From an uncultured Leuconostoc sp. (GTDB lineage: Bacteria; Bacillota; Bacilli; Lactobacillales; Lactobacillaceae), in the NCBI RefSeq assembly GCF_946222815.1, contig NZ_CAMJRK010000001.1, forward strand, positions 1 to 55,500: a stretch of DNA of 55,500 bases. The letters are read 5' to 3'. Of the stretch, positions 1 through 9,501 are shown in pieces; the first letter of the stretch is position 1, and each line of letters starts with the position of its first letter. The position numbers were made by a program, and so were the translations under genes. The notes under the pieces are model-generated. The model worked only from the letters and a program-made list of their open reading frames with translations, made no database searches and was not told the DNA's origin.

Positions 1-183
1 TAAAACTTTGGTAATACTAAGATTAACTACTTCACCAGGAATAGCATCAACTACGAAAATAGGAAAGTTATCAATCTTGACAACACCCATACCTTGGTAG
101 GTGATATCAATCACTTCCCCTTGGATTTCTTGATTCTTTTTTACTGGTACTGCTGTTTTGTAAACACGATTAGCTTTTGCCAT
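1..183 (-). CDS. rlmD: 23S rRNA (uracil-5-)-methyltransferase, RumA/RlmD type, N-terminal part
   Basis: Only the first 61 codons are in the window; the gene runs off the left edge. The translation begins MAKANRVYKTAVPVKKNQ and continues with a TRAM-type RNA-binding domain (roughly residues 17-61, with GEVIDITYQGMGVVKID and then AIPGEVV), as at the N-terminus of RumA-family uracil methyltransferases, which methylate 23S rRNA with SAM. The catalytic part is not visible, so the exact target uridine cannot be stated. It lies directly after a DgkB-type kinase and gatCAB, an order I know from other lactic acid bacteria. The ATG at 183 follows an in-frame stop and has no close Shine-Dalgarno; an AAGGAGA lies about 40 nt upstream. 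Confidence 0.7.
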   Translation of the reverse strand, partial: MAKANRVYKTAVPVKKNQEIQGEVIDITYQGMGVVKIDNFPIFVVDAIPGEVVNLSITKVL

Positions 184-261
184 ATGTTTTAACGATGTAC
201 ACTATTAATTATGGTACACCGTATCTCCTTTTCTTGGGTTTTTAGACACCCACTGTCAACC

Positions 262-1251
262 TTATTTAACGTCGAGTTTTTCGACGTCAGCCACAAATTT
301 TTTCTTAGTTGTATCTGAAATAGTCGCTGTTTCTTCCATACCCGAACGATTTGCAACAAATTCAATGTGCTGTTGCAAATCCGTAAACACCATCGGTGCA
401 TCTCCGCCATATTCGCCATCTAAATTGACTTTTAACTGATCTTGATCCAAAGGTATGATTGCCACTTTATTTGTTTTTTTATAAATCATGTGTGGGTTAT
501 CAATATGCTTGCCACCATTTAACATTTGAGCAACTATTTGTAAAACTTGAGCTAAATTAGATTCTTTGATAATGAGTAAGGTAAACTTACCATCATCTAA
601 TTTAGCATCAGGAACAATGGTCTCAAAACCACCCACAGAATTTGTTAATGCTAAAAAAATCATTGAAATTTTACCAGAATATTCACCAGTGTCATAGGTA
701 ACTTTAGCATTAACTGGTTTTATTCGTGTAATAAGCTCTGTGCCTTTAACAAGATAGGCCAAATAACCGTACAAGGACTTCATCAAAGATGGGACAGCAT
801 ATGTCACCTCACTAATTGTTCCAAGCGCTGCAATGTTCATAAAATACTTTGATATGCCTGCTTGATCAATTTTTCCAATATCCATTTTAATGGTTTCATG
901 CTGAAAAATAATTTTAGCTGCTTCCAGTGGCTCATCACGCGGTAACTTTAACGCACGTGCATAATCATTGGTTGTGCCGGCTGGAATAACAGCCATCATA
1001 GGACGTTTTGGTAATGGTGCTAACCCATTAACGACTTCGTTGATTGTCCCATCACCACCAGCTGCTACAATCAAGTCAAATCCTGCTTCGGCTGCACGTT
1101 GTGCTTCTTTGGCAGCAGACATCGGTTCTGGTGTTGTCGCAAATGCTGACGTTTCATAACCAGCAAGCTCATAGGTATGCAAAATCGCTAGCATTTCCCG
1201 TTTAATTGCCTCACGGCCAGATGTTGGGTTATAAATAATTCGTGCTCTCAT
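262..1251 (-). CDS. dagK: Diacylglycerol kinase, DgkB/DagK family
   Basis: A 329-residue soluble lipid kinase that phosphorylates diacylglycerol to phosphatidic acid, recycling the lipid released during lipoteichoic acid synthesis. The N-terminal catalytic domain shows NPTSG (residues 8-12) and the nucleotide-binding GGDGTINEV (about 65-73); the C-terminal beta-rich lid holds NLDGEYGG near residue 275. A second member of the family is at 24933-25862, and this one looks like the housekeeping DgkB by its position after gatB and before an rlmD-type gene. There is no clear Shine-Dalgarno before the ATG at 1251; a TACACT box ends only a few bases upstream, so the start or a very short leader is uncertain. 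Confidence 0.9.
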   Translation of the reverse strand: MRARIIYNPTSGREAIKREMLAILHTYELAGYETSAFATTPEPMSAAKEAQRAAEAGFDLIVAAGGDGTINEVVNGLAPLPKRPMMAVIPAGTTNDYARALKLPRDEPLEAAKIIFQHETIKMDIGKIDQAGISKYFMNIAALGTISEVTYAVPSLMKSLYGYLAYLVKGTELITRIKPVNAKVTYDTGEYSGKISMIFLALTNSVGGFETIVPDAKLDDGKFTLLIIKESNLAQVLQIVAQMLNGGKHIDNPHMIYKKTNKVAIIPLDQDQLKVNLDGEYGGDAPMVFTDLQQHIEFVANRSGMEETATISDTTKKKFVADVEKLDVK

Positions 1252-1408
1252 TTTAAAGTGTAATATAGCTACTTATAGCTAACGATCACGTTACCGTGTC
1301 ACACTATCCTTTCATAAAACTATGTACACAGGTATAAACCTGTATGAAACATATGCCGTTTATTGTTTATCAACACATTATAAATTGTGACATTAAAATC
1401 ATCAGTAC

Positions 1409-2848
1409 TTAACGTTTAGCTAATTCTTCTAATAACATTTTATTCATGACACCAGGGTTTGCTTGCCCCTTTGACATTTTCATTAATTGACCAATCAGAT
1501 AACCAGTTGCACGATCTTTGCCACCCTTAAAATCCTCAATTGATTGTGGATTATTATCCAAAACCTCAGTAATCCAACCCAATAAGATTGCGGGATCACT
1601 AATTTGTACCAAACCATTCTTCTTAGCAAATGATTCTGGTTCTTCACCTGCCATGATTGCTTCAAAAACTTGCTTGGCTTGTTTTGTTGAAATTGTACCA
1701 GCTTCAATCAACTTAATCATACCAGCCAAGTGCACTGGTGTTAATTGCGTATCCTGTAATTCAATTTGATGCTTATTCATAAAGGCATTGACATCACCAA
1801 TTAAATAGTTTGCTGCACGTTTCGCATCAGCGCCTGCAGCAACTGTTGCATCATAAAAATCAGACATCGCAAGTGTTTGTGTCAATACTTCTGCATCATA
1901 TGCTTCAATACCTAAATCTGACACATAATCACGTTGACGATCCTCAGATGATTTTGGTAATTCATCGGCGACTTTTTGAATCCACGCGTCATCAATCGTG
2001 ATTGGTGCCAAGTCTGGTTCAGGGAAGTAACGATAATCATCCGCACCTTCTTTAACACGCATCAAAATAGTTGATTTAGTTGGTTCATTATATCGACGCG
2101 TTTCTTGTTGAATAACACCACCAGATCGTAACACTTCGGCTTGGCGCTTTTCTTCAAAAATTAAAGCATTACGCACGTAGTTAAATGAATTAATATTCTT
2201 CATTTCAACCTTTGTGCCATACTCAGATGAACCAAATGGCCGAATTGAGATGTTAACATCCGCACGCATTTGGCCTTCTTGCATTTTAGCTTCTGAAATA
2301 CCAGTAAACAAAATAGCTTGTCGTAATTGTTCTAAATAGGCATAAGCTTCCTCGGGAGAAGCAATATCTGGTTCAGAAACAATTTCGATTAAGGGTGTGC
2401 CCTGACGGTTTAAATCAACATAAGAATAGCCATCTGCACCGTGCGTATTCTTACCGGCATCTTCTTCCACGTGCATTTCTTTAATACGGACACGCTTAAC
2501 TGTGCCATCAATCAATGTCACATCTAAATAGCCATTTGTTCCAAGCGGTGTTTGCGATTGCGTTGTTTGATAGGCCTTAGGATTATCAGGATAAAAATAG
2601 TTTTTACGATCCCAACGAATAAATGGTGACACAGTTGCATGTAAAGCAAGTGCAGCACGCATGCCAAATTCTATTGCCCCTTTGTTAGCAACAGGCAAAA
2701 CCCCTGGATAACCAAAATCAATGACATTGGTATTCTCATTAGGTTTATCACCATAATGTACTGGTGACGGTGACATGAGCTTTGAGTTCGTTTGCATTTC
2801 AACGTGGACTTCAAGTCCTATAGTCGTTTCAAAATTTCCTGTTGCCAT
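1409..2848 (-). CDS. gatB: Aspartyl/glutamyl-tRNA amidotransferase subunit B
   Basis: The 479-residue GatB subunit of the GatCAB amidotransferase, which phosphorylates Glu-tRNA(Gln) or Asp-tRNA(Asn) and adds ammonia delivered from GatA. The N-terminus (FETTIGLEVHVEM) and the central HVEEDAGKNTH, DLNRQGTPLIEIVSEPD and DYRYFPEPDL motifs are diagnostic. The C-terminal YqeY-like tail ends GQANPGVMNKMLLEELAKR. Length is normal for the family. It is the third gene of the gatC-gatA-gatB operon, 64 nt after gatA. A tRNA-Gln gene is at 47159, the kind of substrate this enzyme acts on once it is mischarged. Confidence 0.98.
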   Translation of the reverse strand: MATGNFETTIGLEVHVEMQTNSKLMSPSPVHYGDKPNENTNVIDFGYPGVLPVANKGAIEFGMRAALALHATVSPFIRWDRKNYFYPDNPKAYQTTQSQTPLGTNGYLDVTLIDGTVKRVRIKEMHVEEDAGKNTHGADGYSYVDLNRQGTPLIEIVSEPDIASPEEAYAYLEQLRQAILFTGISEAKMQEGQMRADVNISIRPFGSSEYGTKVEMKNINSFNYVRNALIFEEKRQAEVLRSGGVIQQETRRYNEPTKSTILMRVKEGADDYRYFPEPDLAPITIDDAWIQKVADELPKSSEDRQRDYVSDLGIEAYDAEVLTQTLAMSDFYDATVAAGADAKRAANYLIGDVNAFMNKHQIELQDTQLTPVHLAGMIKLIEAGTISTKQAKQVFEAIMAGEEPESFAKKNGLVQISDPAILLGWITEVLDNNPQSIEDFKGGKDRATGYLIGQLMKMSKGQANPGVMNKMLLEELAKR

Positions 2849-2912
2849 AATTTTAGAGCCCTTACTATAACATGATTATATATATTAGTAAAGACGTTTC
2901 CTCCCTCTTAGC

Positions 2913-4379
2913 TTAATATTTCTTAGCAATATTTGGTCGTTGTTCAAACAAACGACTAGCTTGTTCAAACGCATAACCCGTTTGATATACCGTTGCTTCA
3001 TCAAATGGTTTACCAATGATTTGCAAACCAACTGGTAGGCCATCAACAAATCCAGCATTTACGGATAAGCCTGGTAAGCCAGCCAAATTAACTGGAATTG
3101 TCAAGACATCCGCTAAATACATTGCCGTGGGATCATCAATTTCTTCACCCAAACCATAGGCCACAGTTGGTGCTGTCGGCCCAACAATCACATCATAATT
3201 AGCAAACACCTTGTTAAAATCTTCAATTAATAACGTTCTTATTTTTGCTGCTTTTTTAAAGAAGGCATCATAGGCCCCTGCTGACAATGAGAATGTACCA
3301 AGCATAATGCGGCGCTTAACTTCATCCCCAAATCCCTCAGAGCGTGTCTTAATATACAAATCTTCTAAGTTTTTGACATTATCTGCCCTAAAACCATAGC
3401 GGACACCATCATAACGTTGCAAGTTTGAAGAAGCTTCAGAAGACATGATAATATAATACGCAGCGACACCGTATTTGGTGTGTGGCAAGCTAACTTCGTC
3501 AACTGTTGCGCCCATTGCTTCAAGTTGGGCAATGGCTGCTTTAACTGTTGTAGCAACTTTAGGATCAATGCCTTCACCAAAATATTCTTTTGGTACAGCA
3601 ATTTTCAAACCTTTGACATCTCCTGTTAGCTTTGAAGTGAAATCAGGTACATCACGTTTTGATGACGTTGAGTCTTTTGCATCAAAACCAGCAATTGTAT
3701 TTAAAACCAAAGCATTATCTTTAACAGTTCGTGTAAAAGGACCTACTTGATCAAGAGATGAAGCCATTGCGAATAGGCCCCAGCGAGAAACCCGTCCGTA
3801 AGTCGGTTTTAAGCCCACGATACCATTGAATGCTGCTGGTTGACGAATTGAACCACCTGTATCCGATCCCAATGCAAAGGGAACTTGACCGCCAGCAACA
3901 GCTGCGGCTGAGCCACCAGATGACCCTCCGGGAACTTTGGTATGATCCCATGCATTTGCTGTTTTTTTATAGTATGACGTTTCTGTTGAACCCCCCATAG
4001 CAAATTCATCCATGTTAGTTTTACCAACAGAAATTGCGCCTACTGTACTTAGCTTATCAACAACAGTCGCATCATAAACTGGTTTAAAGCCTTCTAAAAT
4101 ATGTGAAGCCCCTGTTGTTTGAATACCATTTGTTGCCAAATTATCTTTTAAAGCTAATGGCAAACCAGACAATATGTTAGAAAAATCCTGTTGTTCATCA
4201 ATTTTTTTTGCTTGTATCAAAGCTTCATCCGAATTTGTTCGAAGGAAAGCTTGCAATTCATTGTCTGTTTGTTCAATATTTTCTATGGTTGCTTGCGTTA
4301 AATCAACAGCAGTAATATCTTTGTTAACTAATTTCTCATGCAAAGAAGTTAAGTCATTATCAAAAAAATTAATTGTCAT
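2913..4379 (-). CDS. gatA: Aspartyl/glutamyl-tRNA amidotransferase subunit A
   Basis: The 488-residue amidase-signature subunit of GatCAB. It hydrolyses glutamine and channels the ammonia to GatB. The Ser-cisSer-Lys triad of the family is visible as the lysine of PLALKDN (near residue 79), the serines of PGGSSGGSAAAVAGG (near 154) and the serine of GSDTGGSIRQPA (near 178). The start at 4379 has a good GAGGGAGAG Shine-Dalgarno that overlaps the 3' end of gatC, so the two are probably translationally coupled. Confidence 0.98.
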   Translation of the reverse strand: MTINFFDNDLTSLHEKLVNKDITAVDLTQATIENIEQTDNELQAFLRTNSDEALIQAKKIDEQQDFSNILSGLPLALKDNLATNGIQTTGASHILEGFKPVYDATVVDKLSTVGAISVGKTNMDEFAMGGSTETSYYKKTANAWDHTKVPGGSSGGSAAAVAGGQVPFALGSDTGGSIRQPAAFNGIVGLKPTYGRVSRWGLFAMASSLDQVGPFTRTVKDNALVLNTIAGFDAKDSTSSKRDVPDFTSKLTGDVKGLKIAVPKEYFGEGIDPKVATTVKAAIAQLEAMGATVDEVSLPHTKYGVAAYYIIMSSEASSNLQRYDGVRYGFRADNVKNLEDLYIKTRSEGFGDEVKRRIMLGTFSLSAGAYDAFFKKAAKIRTLLIEDFNKVFANYDVIVGPTAPTVAYGLGEEIDDPTAMYLADVLTIPVNLAGLPGLSVNAGFVDGLPVGLQIIGKPFDEATVYQTGYAFEQASRLFEQRPNIAKKY

Positions 4380-4381
4380 GA

Positions 4382-4690
4382 TTACTCTCCCTCACCATCT
4401 AAAATTGCTGGCACTTTAATCAAATCTGCTGCCTCTAGTGGTGCATTTTTTAATAGTGCTTGTTTTTGATGCCAATTATCTGCTACATCTTCACGCAAAT
4501 GATTTACGTTGTCAGTTACCGAATATGTTGGCGCCACACCATCTGTGTTGACTTCACCCAATGTATTAAAAATATTTAAAATATTATCTAATTGAGTTGT
4601 GAATTGCACTAATTCAGTATCATCAAATGCTAGTTTAGCTAAATTAGCAACGTGTGCAACTTCTGATTTTGAAATTGTTGTTTCAGACAT
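4382..4690 (-). CDS. gatC: Aspartyl/glutamyl-tRNA amidotransferase subunit C
   Basis: The 102-residue small subunit that wraps around GatA and stabilises the GatCAB complex. The sequence carries the family signature VAHVANLAKLAFDD near the N-terminus and LREDV in the middle, with the usual length. It is the first gene of the gatCAB operon; an AAGGAGTAAGTAA ribosome binding site precedes the ATG. Its promoter lies in the roughly 200-bp divergent region shared with rpsO. Confidence 0.96.
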   Translation of the reverse strand: MSETTISKSEVAHVANLAKLAFDDTELVQFTTQLDNILNIFNTLGEVNTDGVAPTYSVTDNVNHLREDVADNWHQKQALLKNAPLEAADLIKVPAILDGEGE

Positions 4691-4789
4691 TTACTTACTC
4701 CTTTAAGCGTGTTTGTTGTTTAACTACATGTACAACGCACGTAACATATATACTTATTTATTTTACCATAACTCTGACGCTCTCTACGC

Positions 4790-4817
4790 TTGCATTTTAA
4801 TGATATTCGCGTATAAT
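4790..4817 (+). promoter_or_regulatory. Sigma-A promoter of rpsO
   Basis: TTGCAT at 4790-4795, a 16-nt spacer and a perfect TATAAT at 4812-4817. The resulting leader of about 90 nt contains a GTCGC/GCGAC stem (4869-4893) just before the rpsO ribosome binding site, a possible S15 autoregulatory structure. Confidence 0.75.
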
Positions 4818-4916
4818 TAAATTTGTTGTAAAAACAACATGACCAAGTACTTTGTTTAGCGTCTCACCGTCGCTTCACACAGTCTTTGGCGACATTTTAG
4901 AAAGGTGGATATGATT

Positions 4917-5186
4917 ATGGCCCTTACACAAGAACGTAAGAACGAAATCATCAATGAATATGCTCGTCACGAAGGCGATACTGGTTCAGCTGAAGTACAA
5001 GTCGCAGTTTTAACTGCTGACATTAACGAGTTGAACACACACATGGCAATTCACAAGCATGATTTCCACTCACAACGTGGTTTGATGAAGAAGATTGGTA
5101 GCCGTCGTAACTTATTACGTTACCTCCGCAACACTGATATTCAACGTTACCGTGAATTAATCCAACGCTTAGGTTTGCGTCGTTAA
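4917..5186 (+). CDS. rpsO: 30S ribosomal protein S15
   Basis: An 89-residue S15, a primary binder of 16S rRNA in the platform of the 30S subunit. Recognised from MALTQERKNEIINEYARH, the central GSAEVQVAVLTADI and HKHDFHSQRGLMKKIGSRR, and the end LIQRLGLRR. I place the start at 4917 because the Shine-Dalgarno AAAGGTGG (4901-4908) sits 8 nt upstream; an upstream in-frame start would overlap this site. rpsT follows 49 nt later in the same direction. Confidence 0.97.
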   Translation: MALTQERKNEIINEYARHEGDTGSAEVQVAVLTADINELNTHMAIHKHDFHSQRGLMKKIGSRRNLLRYLRNTDIQRYRELIQRLGLRR

Positions 5187-5235
5187 TCTTAGGATTACAT
5201 GAAAACCTCGTATCAAATTTAAGGAGAAAAGACAT

Positions 5236-5487
5236 ATGCCTGTTATTGAATCAGCAATTCAACGTGTTCGTCTAACGAAAAAGCAACACGATCGTAACGA
5301 ACCGCAACTCAGTGCTTACCGTACAGCTGTTAAGCGTTTTGAAAAAGCTTCAGCTGCTGGTGAAGACAATTTAGCAGAATTATACAAGACTGCTTCTTCT
5401 GCAATTGACCACGCCTATTCAAAGGGTTTGATTAAGAAGAACAAAGCTTCACGTGAAAAGTCACGTTTAGCTAAGTATGTTAAGTAA
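5236..5487 (+). CDS. rpsT: 30S ribosomal protein S20
   Basis: An 83-residue S20, a lysine-rich helical protein that binds helix 44 and the body of 16S rRNA. It begins MPVIESAIQRVRLTKKQ and ends with the typical HAYSKGLIKKNKASREKSRLAK. AAGGAGAAAAGAC precedes the ATG. In many lactic acid bacteria rpsT is close to holA and comEC, as here, and it converges with holA on a shared terminator. Confidence 0.97.
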   Translation: MPVIESAIQRVRLTKKQHDRNEPQLSAYRTAVKRFEKASAAGEDNLAELYKTASSAIDHAYSKGLIKKNKASREKSRLAKYVK

Positions 5488-5495
5488 CAACAAAT

Positions 5496-5552
5496 AAAAA
5501 ACGACTTTAACCGTCATTCCTACATTTGGTATGACAGTTAAGTCGTTTTTTA
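5496..5552. terminator. Bidirectional terminator between rpsT and holA
   Basis: A long inverted repeat, AAAAAACGACTTTAAC against GTTAAGTCGTTTTTT, with A- and T-runs on both sides. It can end rpsT on plus and comEA-comEC-holA on minus. Confidence 0.9.
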
Positions 5553-5557
5553 TTTTC

Positions 5558-6559
5558 TTATAAAGTATTTTTTAATATAAAACGTTCAAATAATAGTGCT
5601 GGCTCTTGATTTGTTGATTTTAATTTCACCTCAATGTCGACCATACCAAGATAGCTATCTCTAAGTGATGACAATAGATACTTCTTTAACATTTGGCGTG
5701 CTAGTTTAATACGGTATGGATGGATGCCTAATTGCTTACTCATGTCTTGTTCTGTACCCTTTAAACCTGCAATTTGCAACAATAATCGAAATTGGCCCGT
5801 CAGTACTGCATTAATCCGTAAAGCAGGTTCACCATTCTGTAACAAGTCTCTATAAATTAACAACGCTTTTTTAGGTTGTCGTGTCATGACAGCATCGACG
5901 AGATCAAAAACGTTTGCTGTTAAGGTTTTAGGTACTAAATTCGCTACCGCCTCTGCTGAAATATTTTTAGTATGTGTTGCATACGCGATTAATTTAGGTA
6001 ATTCATTTTTCATTGCAGTATAATGCGCATTTGTTCGTAAAATTAATTCTTGTAAAGCATCTGGATCAATTTTATAGGCACGTTGTTGCAATTCTTGGGT
6101 AATTGCTTGTCTTGATTGTGATTCATTTAATGCTGGTAATTCAATATTTTCTGCATATTTTAACAGCATTTTAGTTATTTTTTTACGTTTATCAATTTTT
6201 AAGTCATTAATAAAAAAAACGACAATATTTTCAGAAATTGGTTTTTCTAATAATTGAATCAGTTGCTCCTGGTTTTGAACCGAAATTTTACCCTTGGCTG
6301 TCAAAAATTCAGGATTTTGAACAACCACAACACGGCGATCACCAAAAAAAGGCATCGACATAGCATCATTAATAACGTCATCTAAAGTCTGATCAACAAG
6401 GTCAAATTGTGCATAATTCATATCACGATCTGCCGGTTGAATCAGTTGCCTAAACGCCTGTTGGGCACGGCTAATAAGGATTTCTTCATTGCCAGTCACG
6501 ACATAAAAATTAGCTAACGCATTATTGTTAATTTGTTGTTGTAGTTGTTGCAAGTTCAT
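5558..6559 (-). CDS. holA: DNA polymerase III subunit delta
   Basis: The 333-residue delta subunit of the clamp loader, which opens the beta clamp. The N-terminal AAA+-like domain begins LANFYVVTGNEEILISRAQQ and includes MPFFGDRRVVVVQNPEFL; the helical middle (NVFDLVDAVMTRQPKKAL) and C-terminal collar (LGIHPYRIKLARQ) match the family. It lacks a functional Walker site, as is normal for delta. The start overlaps the 3' end of comEC by 32 nt, so it is probably coupled to comEC translation. Confidence 0.95.
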   Translation of the reverse strand: MNLQQLQQQINNNALANFYVVTGNEEILISRAQQAFRQLIQPADRDMNYAQFDLVDQTLDDVINDAMSMPFFGDRRVVVVQNPEFLTAKGKISVQNQEQLIQLLEKPISENIVVFFINDLKIDKRKKITKMLLKYAENIELPALNESQSRQAITQELQQRAYKIDPDALQELILRTNAHYTAMKNELPKLIAYATHTKNISAEAVANLVPKTLTANVFDLVDAVMTRQPKKALLIYRDLLQNGEPALRINAVLTGQFRLLLQIAGLKGTEQDMSKQLGIHPYRIKLARQMLKKYLLSSLRDSYLGMVDIEVKLKSTNQEPALLFERFILKNTL

Positions 6560-8816
6560 GATTTACTTTCACCTCGAATTGGCCTTTTTCCTTTGTATAA
6601 TTATATCTAATCATACCATGAGTTTGTGTACTAAACAGTGCCATCTGTTGCTCTTGAATTGTTTTTAGTGTCTCAATATGTGGATGATGATATCGATTAT
6701 TACGACCTGCTGACACAATTCCTACTTTAGGCTGCCATTGTTTTAGAACCATTGGGTTAGAGGACGTTTTAGAACCGTGATGCCCTAATTTTAAAATATC
6801 AACACGCATATTAGGATATTTAGTAGCAATTGCTACTTCGCCTGCCTGATCCAAATCACCTGCTGTAAAAATATTTTGACCGCCAATTTTACCATATAAT
6901 GCGATAGAGTCTTCGTTTTCTGCCTTACCAGATTGAAATGGATGCACAATTTCTAATGGCATTTTAGGTACTACCATACCTTGAGTAACCTCAACAACTT
7001 GCGTGTTTTTAAGATACGGCTTGATTTCTTTTGCAAATGACTCTTGCGTCAGCATACCTGCCGGAATGATAATATGATTAACTTTTATTTTTTGTAGAAT
7101 GATTTTGGCATCACCAATATGATCATAATCTTGATGCGTTAATACAAGATTGTCTATATGACCAATGCCTTGGCTATGCAAATAATTCACAATAACTGTC
7201 TCGCCTTTAGTTCGCTTAAAATTCTGTTCTTGCCACTGTTGTCTTGAACCAAACGTCACTTGTCCACCTGTATCAATTAAGGTTACAGAGCGATTAAAAG
7301 GCTCACGAATTAATGTCGCATCCCCCTGCCCAATATCAAAAATCGATAGTTCCCCATGCACTGGAAAGCGTATAGAAAGTAACACGATGCCTAGTAACGT
7401 TATCCACAGCAGCCTTGCCCATTGAGCAACCTTTTTTTCTGTTACAAATAATAACAATGCCATCATAAACAGAATAATCGCGACAAACCAAGACAATTTG
7501 CCAATAATTAAATTACCAGGTAGTGTCGCAACATAATCAACACTATGAGCAAATAATCCAATAACACTATTCATTAAATAAGTTACAAATGGTACTGTTT
7601 GTCCGATAAAACCAATCATCACTGCAGGTACAATAATGGCACTAAAGAGTGGTATTGCTGCAAAATTCACAAAAGTTTGCAAGACATGCCAGGTGTATTG
7701 TTGTCCAACAATAAGTGGCAAACTGACTGCACTTAATAATAAGTTAATTTGCCAAAAATTTAATGTCCTTGTAAATAATAAACAAAATGTCATAGCAAAA
7801 GAGAGTTGTCCACCGAGTGTCAGCAAAATACCTGGTTCATAAATCAGGCTGCCCAATAAACTAACTGCCCAAACACTTGCAGCTGGCATACGGCGACAAC
7901 CTGCCAAATGTGTCATCATAATTAGTCCAGCAATCAGAGCACGCACAAGCACTGCCGGTTCACCAGCAAACACAAAATAATTAATTAAAAGCAACGCCCC
8001 CAACCAAGCAGATACTTCTTGTGGTACATAAAGTCGCCGTAAGACCGCCATGAGCAACATTAATACATAAGATACATGAAACCCAGATACACTAAATAGA
8101 TGAATCAGTCCCAGTGTTTGTACCCCTGGATTATTGCCGTAAAGTGATTGCGGTGTTGTCCCTAAAATGAGTGCTTGTGCATAATCACTTAACGGTTGTG
8201 GCAGTTTTGCTGCATTTTGAATCCCTTGTGCATGCCATATGTGTAATTGATAACGGCAGTTTTGCCAAAATTTGTTGGACTTTATCGGTTTGACTTGCCA
8301 CGACTTAATTGTTACTTGATGTGTCATGTGTTTTGTTTCATAATATTTTTGTGCATCAAACTGATTAAAATTGGTTGGTGATTTAATACGTGATAAATCG
8401 CCTGTGGCGTCAAAATGAACAATATTTTTTTCAGATAACCACGCTTTTTTTTCAGATTCAGAAGTTAATTTAGCATACAATCGAACAATATGTTTATTAT
8501 CATCTAAACTTGCGTTGGTTGTTAAATTATCACCATCAATCGTAATTTCATCAGGTAAAATAACACCACTAATTTGAGCAGATTCTTGATCTGGTTGTAG
8601 AGACTGCGTTCTTAGTTCATGTGCATCATAGATAAAATATAACAAAAAAGGTGTCCCTAAAATCAGGGCAATCATCCCAAACCACTTAGTTAAATTAAAA
8701 CAAGAAATAACAATCACTACTACTAACAAAATAATGGTGACACCATTTAAACGATAAATACAACCACCCATAGCTGCAATGAGTAAACTGACTATTAACA
8801 AAGATCGATTAATCAT
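6528..8816 (-). CDS. comEC: DNA internalization channel ComEC/Rec2
   Basis: A 762-residue polytopic membrane protein that forms the channel through which single-stranded DNA enters during natural transformation. The N-terminus has three hydrophobic segments and an OB-like extracellular part; the competence domain contains LIHLFSVSGFHVSYVLMLL near residue 235. After further membrane helices, the C-terminal metallo-beta-lactamase-like domain shows GQGDATLI, LTHQDYDHIGD, TAGDL and LKLGHHGSKTSS, all expected for the nuclease-like domain. Length is full and the frame is intact, so competence DNA uptake may be functional. It abuts comEA, with adjoining stop and start. Confidence 0.96.
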   Translation of the reverse strand: MINRSLLIVSLLIAAMGGCIYRLNGVTIILLVVVIVISCFNLTKWFGMIALILGTPFLLYFIYDAHELRTQSLQPDQESAQISGVILPDEITIDGDNLTTNASLDDNKHIVRLYAKLTSESEKKAWLSEKNIVHFDATGDLSRIKSPTNFNQFDAQKYYETKHMTHQVTIKSWQVKPIKSNKFWQNCRYQLHIWHAQGIQNAAKLPQPLSDYAQALILGTTPQSLYGNNPGVQTLGLIHLFSVSGFHVSYVLMLLMAVLRRLYVPQEVSAWLGALLLINYFVFAGEPAVLVRALIAGLIMMTHLAGCRRMPAASVWAVSLLGSLIYEPGILLTLGGQLSFAMTFCLLFTRTLNFWQINLLLSAVSLPLIVGQQYTWHVLQTFVNFAAIPLFSAIIVPAVMIGFIGQTVPFVTYLMNSVIGLFAHSVDYVATLPGNLIIGKLSWFVAIILFMMALLLFVTEKKVAQWARLLWITLLGIVLLSIRFPVHGELSIFDIGQGDATLIREPFNRSVTLIDTGGQVTFGSRQQWQEQNFKRTKGETVIVNYLHSQGIGHIDNLVLTHQDYDHIGDAKIILQKIKVNHIIIPAGMLTQESFAKEIKPYLKNTQVVEVTQGMVVPKMPLEIVHPFQSGKAENEDSIALYGKIGGQNIFTAGDLDQAGEVAIATKYPNMRVDILKLGHHGSKTSSNPMVLKQWQPKVGIVSAGRNNRYHHPHIETLKTIQEQQMALFSTQTHGMIRYNYTKEKGQFEVKVNHELATTTTTN

Positions 8817-9475
8817 TATATGGTTAGTTTATCCTGCAATGTTTCAAAGCGTTTTGCCCCTATACCTGAAACTTCCTTAATTTCATCTATTGTTTTAAAA
8901 TTATCATGCGCTTCACGATAAGCAATAATTTGCTCTGCTTTTTTTTCACCTATCCCCTCAAGTGTCTGTAATTCTGCAGCAGTCGCGGTATTTAAATTAA
9001 TTTTAGTCATTACTTGACTTGATTCAGTTGCTTGTTGACCAATAGCAACTTTATTTGACCTAACTTCACCAATCACCGGTACATAAAGCATTTGTCCGTC
9101 AGATAATTTTTCGGCTAAATTTAACTGTAAAGTATCCGCTTCCTGCGTCAATCCACCTGCTTTTGCAATTGCAGTTTGTGCACGTGGTGAGTTGGCAATA
9201 TCATACACACCAGGATTTTTCACAGCACCTTTGACATCAATCATAACAACTACGTCATTTACCTTGGCGCTAGTTACAGGTGATGCAGCCGAGTTACTTG
9301 TGCTACTCATACTATAAGCAGGTGGCACTTCTGCGTCTTTAGGTTGCTTAATGGCAATGATAGCAATGAGACCCATAAAAAAAACGCCACCTAACATCAA
9401 CCAAATTTTGTGACTTGCTAATTTGTCCTTGATTACATCAAATGTATCTATCACATGCATCACCTCTGATAACAT
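8816..9475 (-). CDS. comEA: Competence DNA receptor ComEA (helix-hairpin-helix)
   Basis: The membrane-anchored DNA receptor of the transformation machinery. One N-terminal transmembrane helix (around residues 26-43, WLMLGGVFFMGLIAIIAI) is followed by a variable linker, a SLBB domain (about 74-135, VDVKGAVKNPGVY) and two C-terminal helix-hairpin-helix motifs (LEGIGEKKAEQIIAYR and VSGIGAKRFETLQ) that bind double-stranded DNA. The start is unclear: the first ATG has no Shine-Dalgarno, whereas AGAGGTG lies 6 nt before a GTG at 9454. An extended -10 (TGGTATAGT) lies just upstream. The gene sits right behind the terminator of the RNA at 9502-9743. Confidence 0.93.
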   Translation of the reverse strand: MLSEVMHVIDTFDVIKDKLASHKIWLMLGGVFFMGLIAIIAIKQPKDAEVPPAYSMSSTSNSAASPVTSAKVNDVVVMIDVKGAVKNPGVYDIANSPRAQTAIAKAGGLTQEADTLQLNLAEKLSDGQMLYVPVIGEVRSNKVAIGQQATESSQVMTKINLNTATAAELQTLEGIGEKKAEQIIAYREAHDNFKTIDEIKEVSGIGAKRFETLQDKLTI

Positions 9476-9501
9476 GATACGTTACACTATACCATGTCAC
9501 T

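Noticed and set aside
968..1159. Plus-strand open frame inside dagK
   Set aside because: Antisense shadow of a well-conserved kinase; no ribosome binding site or promoter.
1340..1365. Palindrome ACAGGTATAAACCTGT before dagK as an operator or terminator
   Set aside because: There is a 6-bp stem with a short AT loop and no T-run; no promoter of note is adjacent, so it cannot be assigned.
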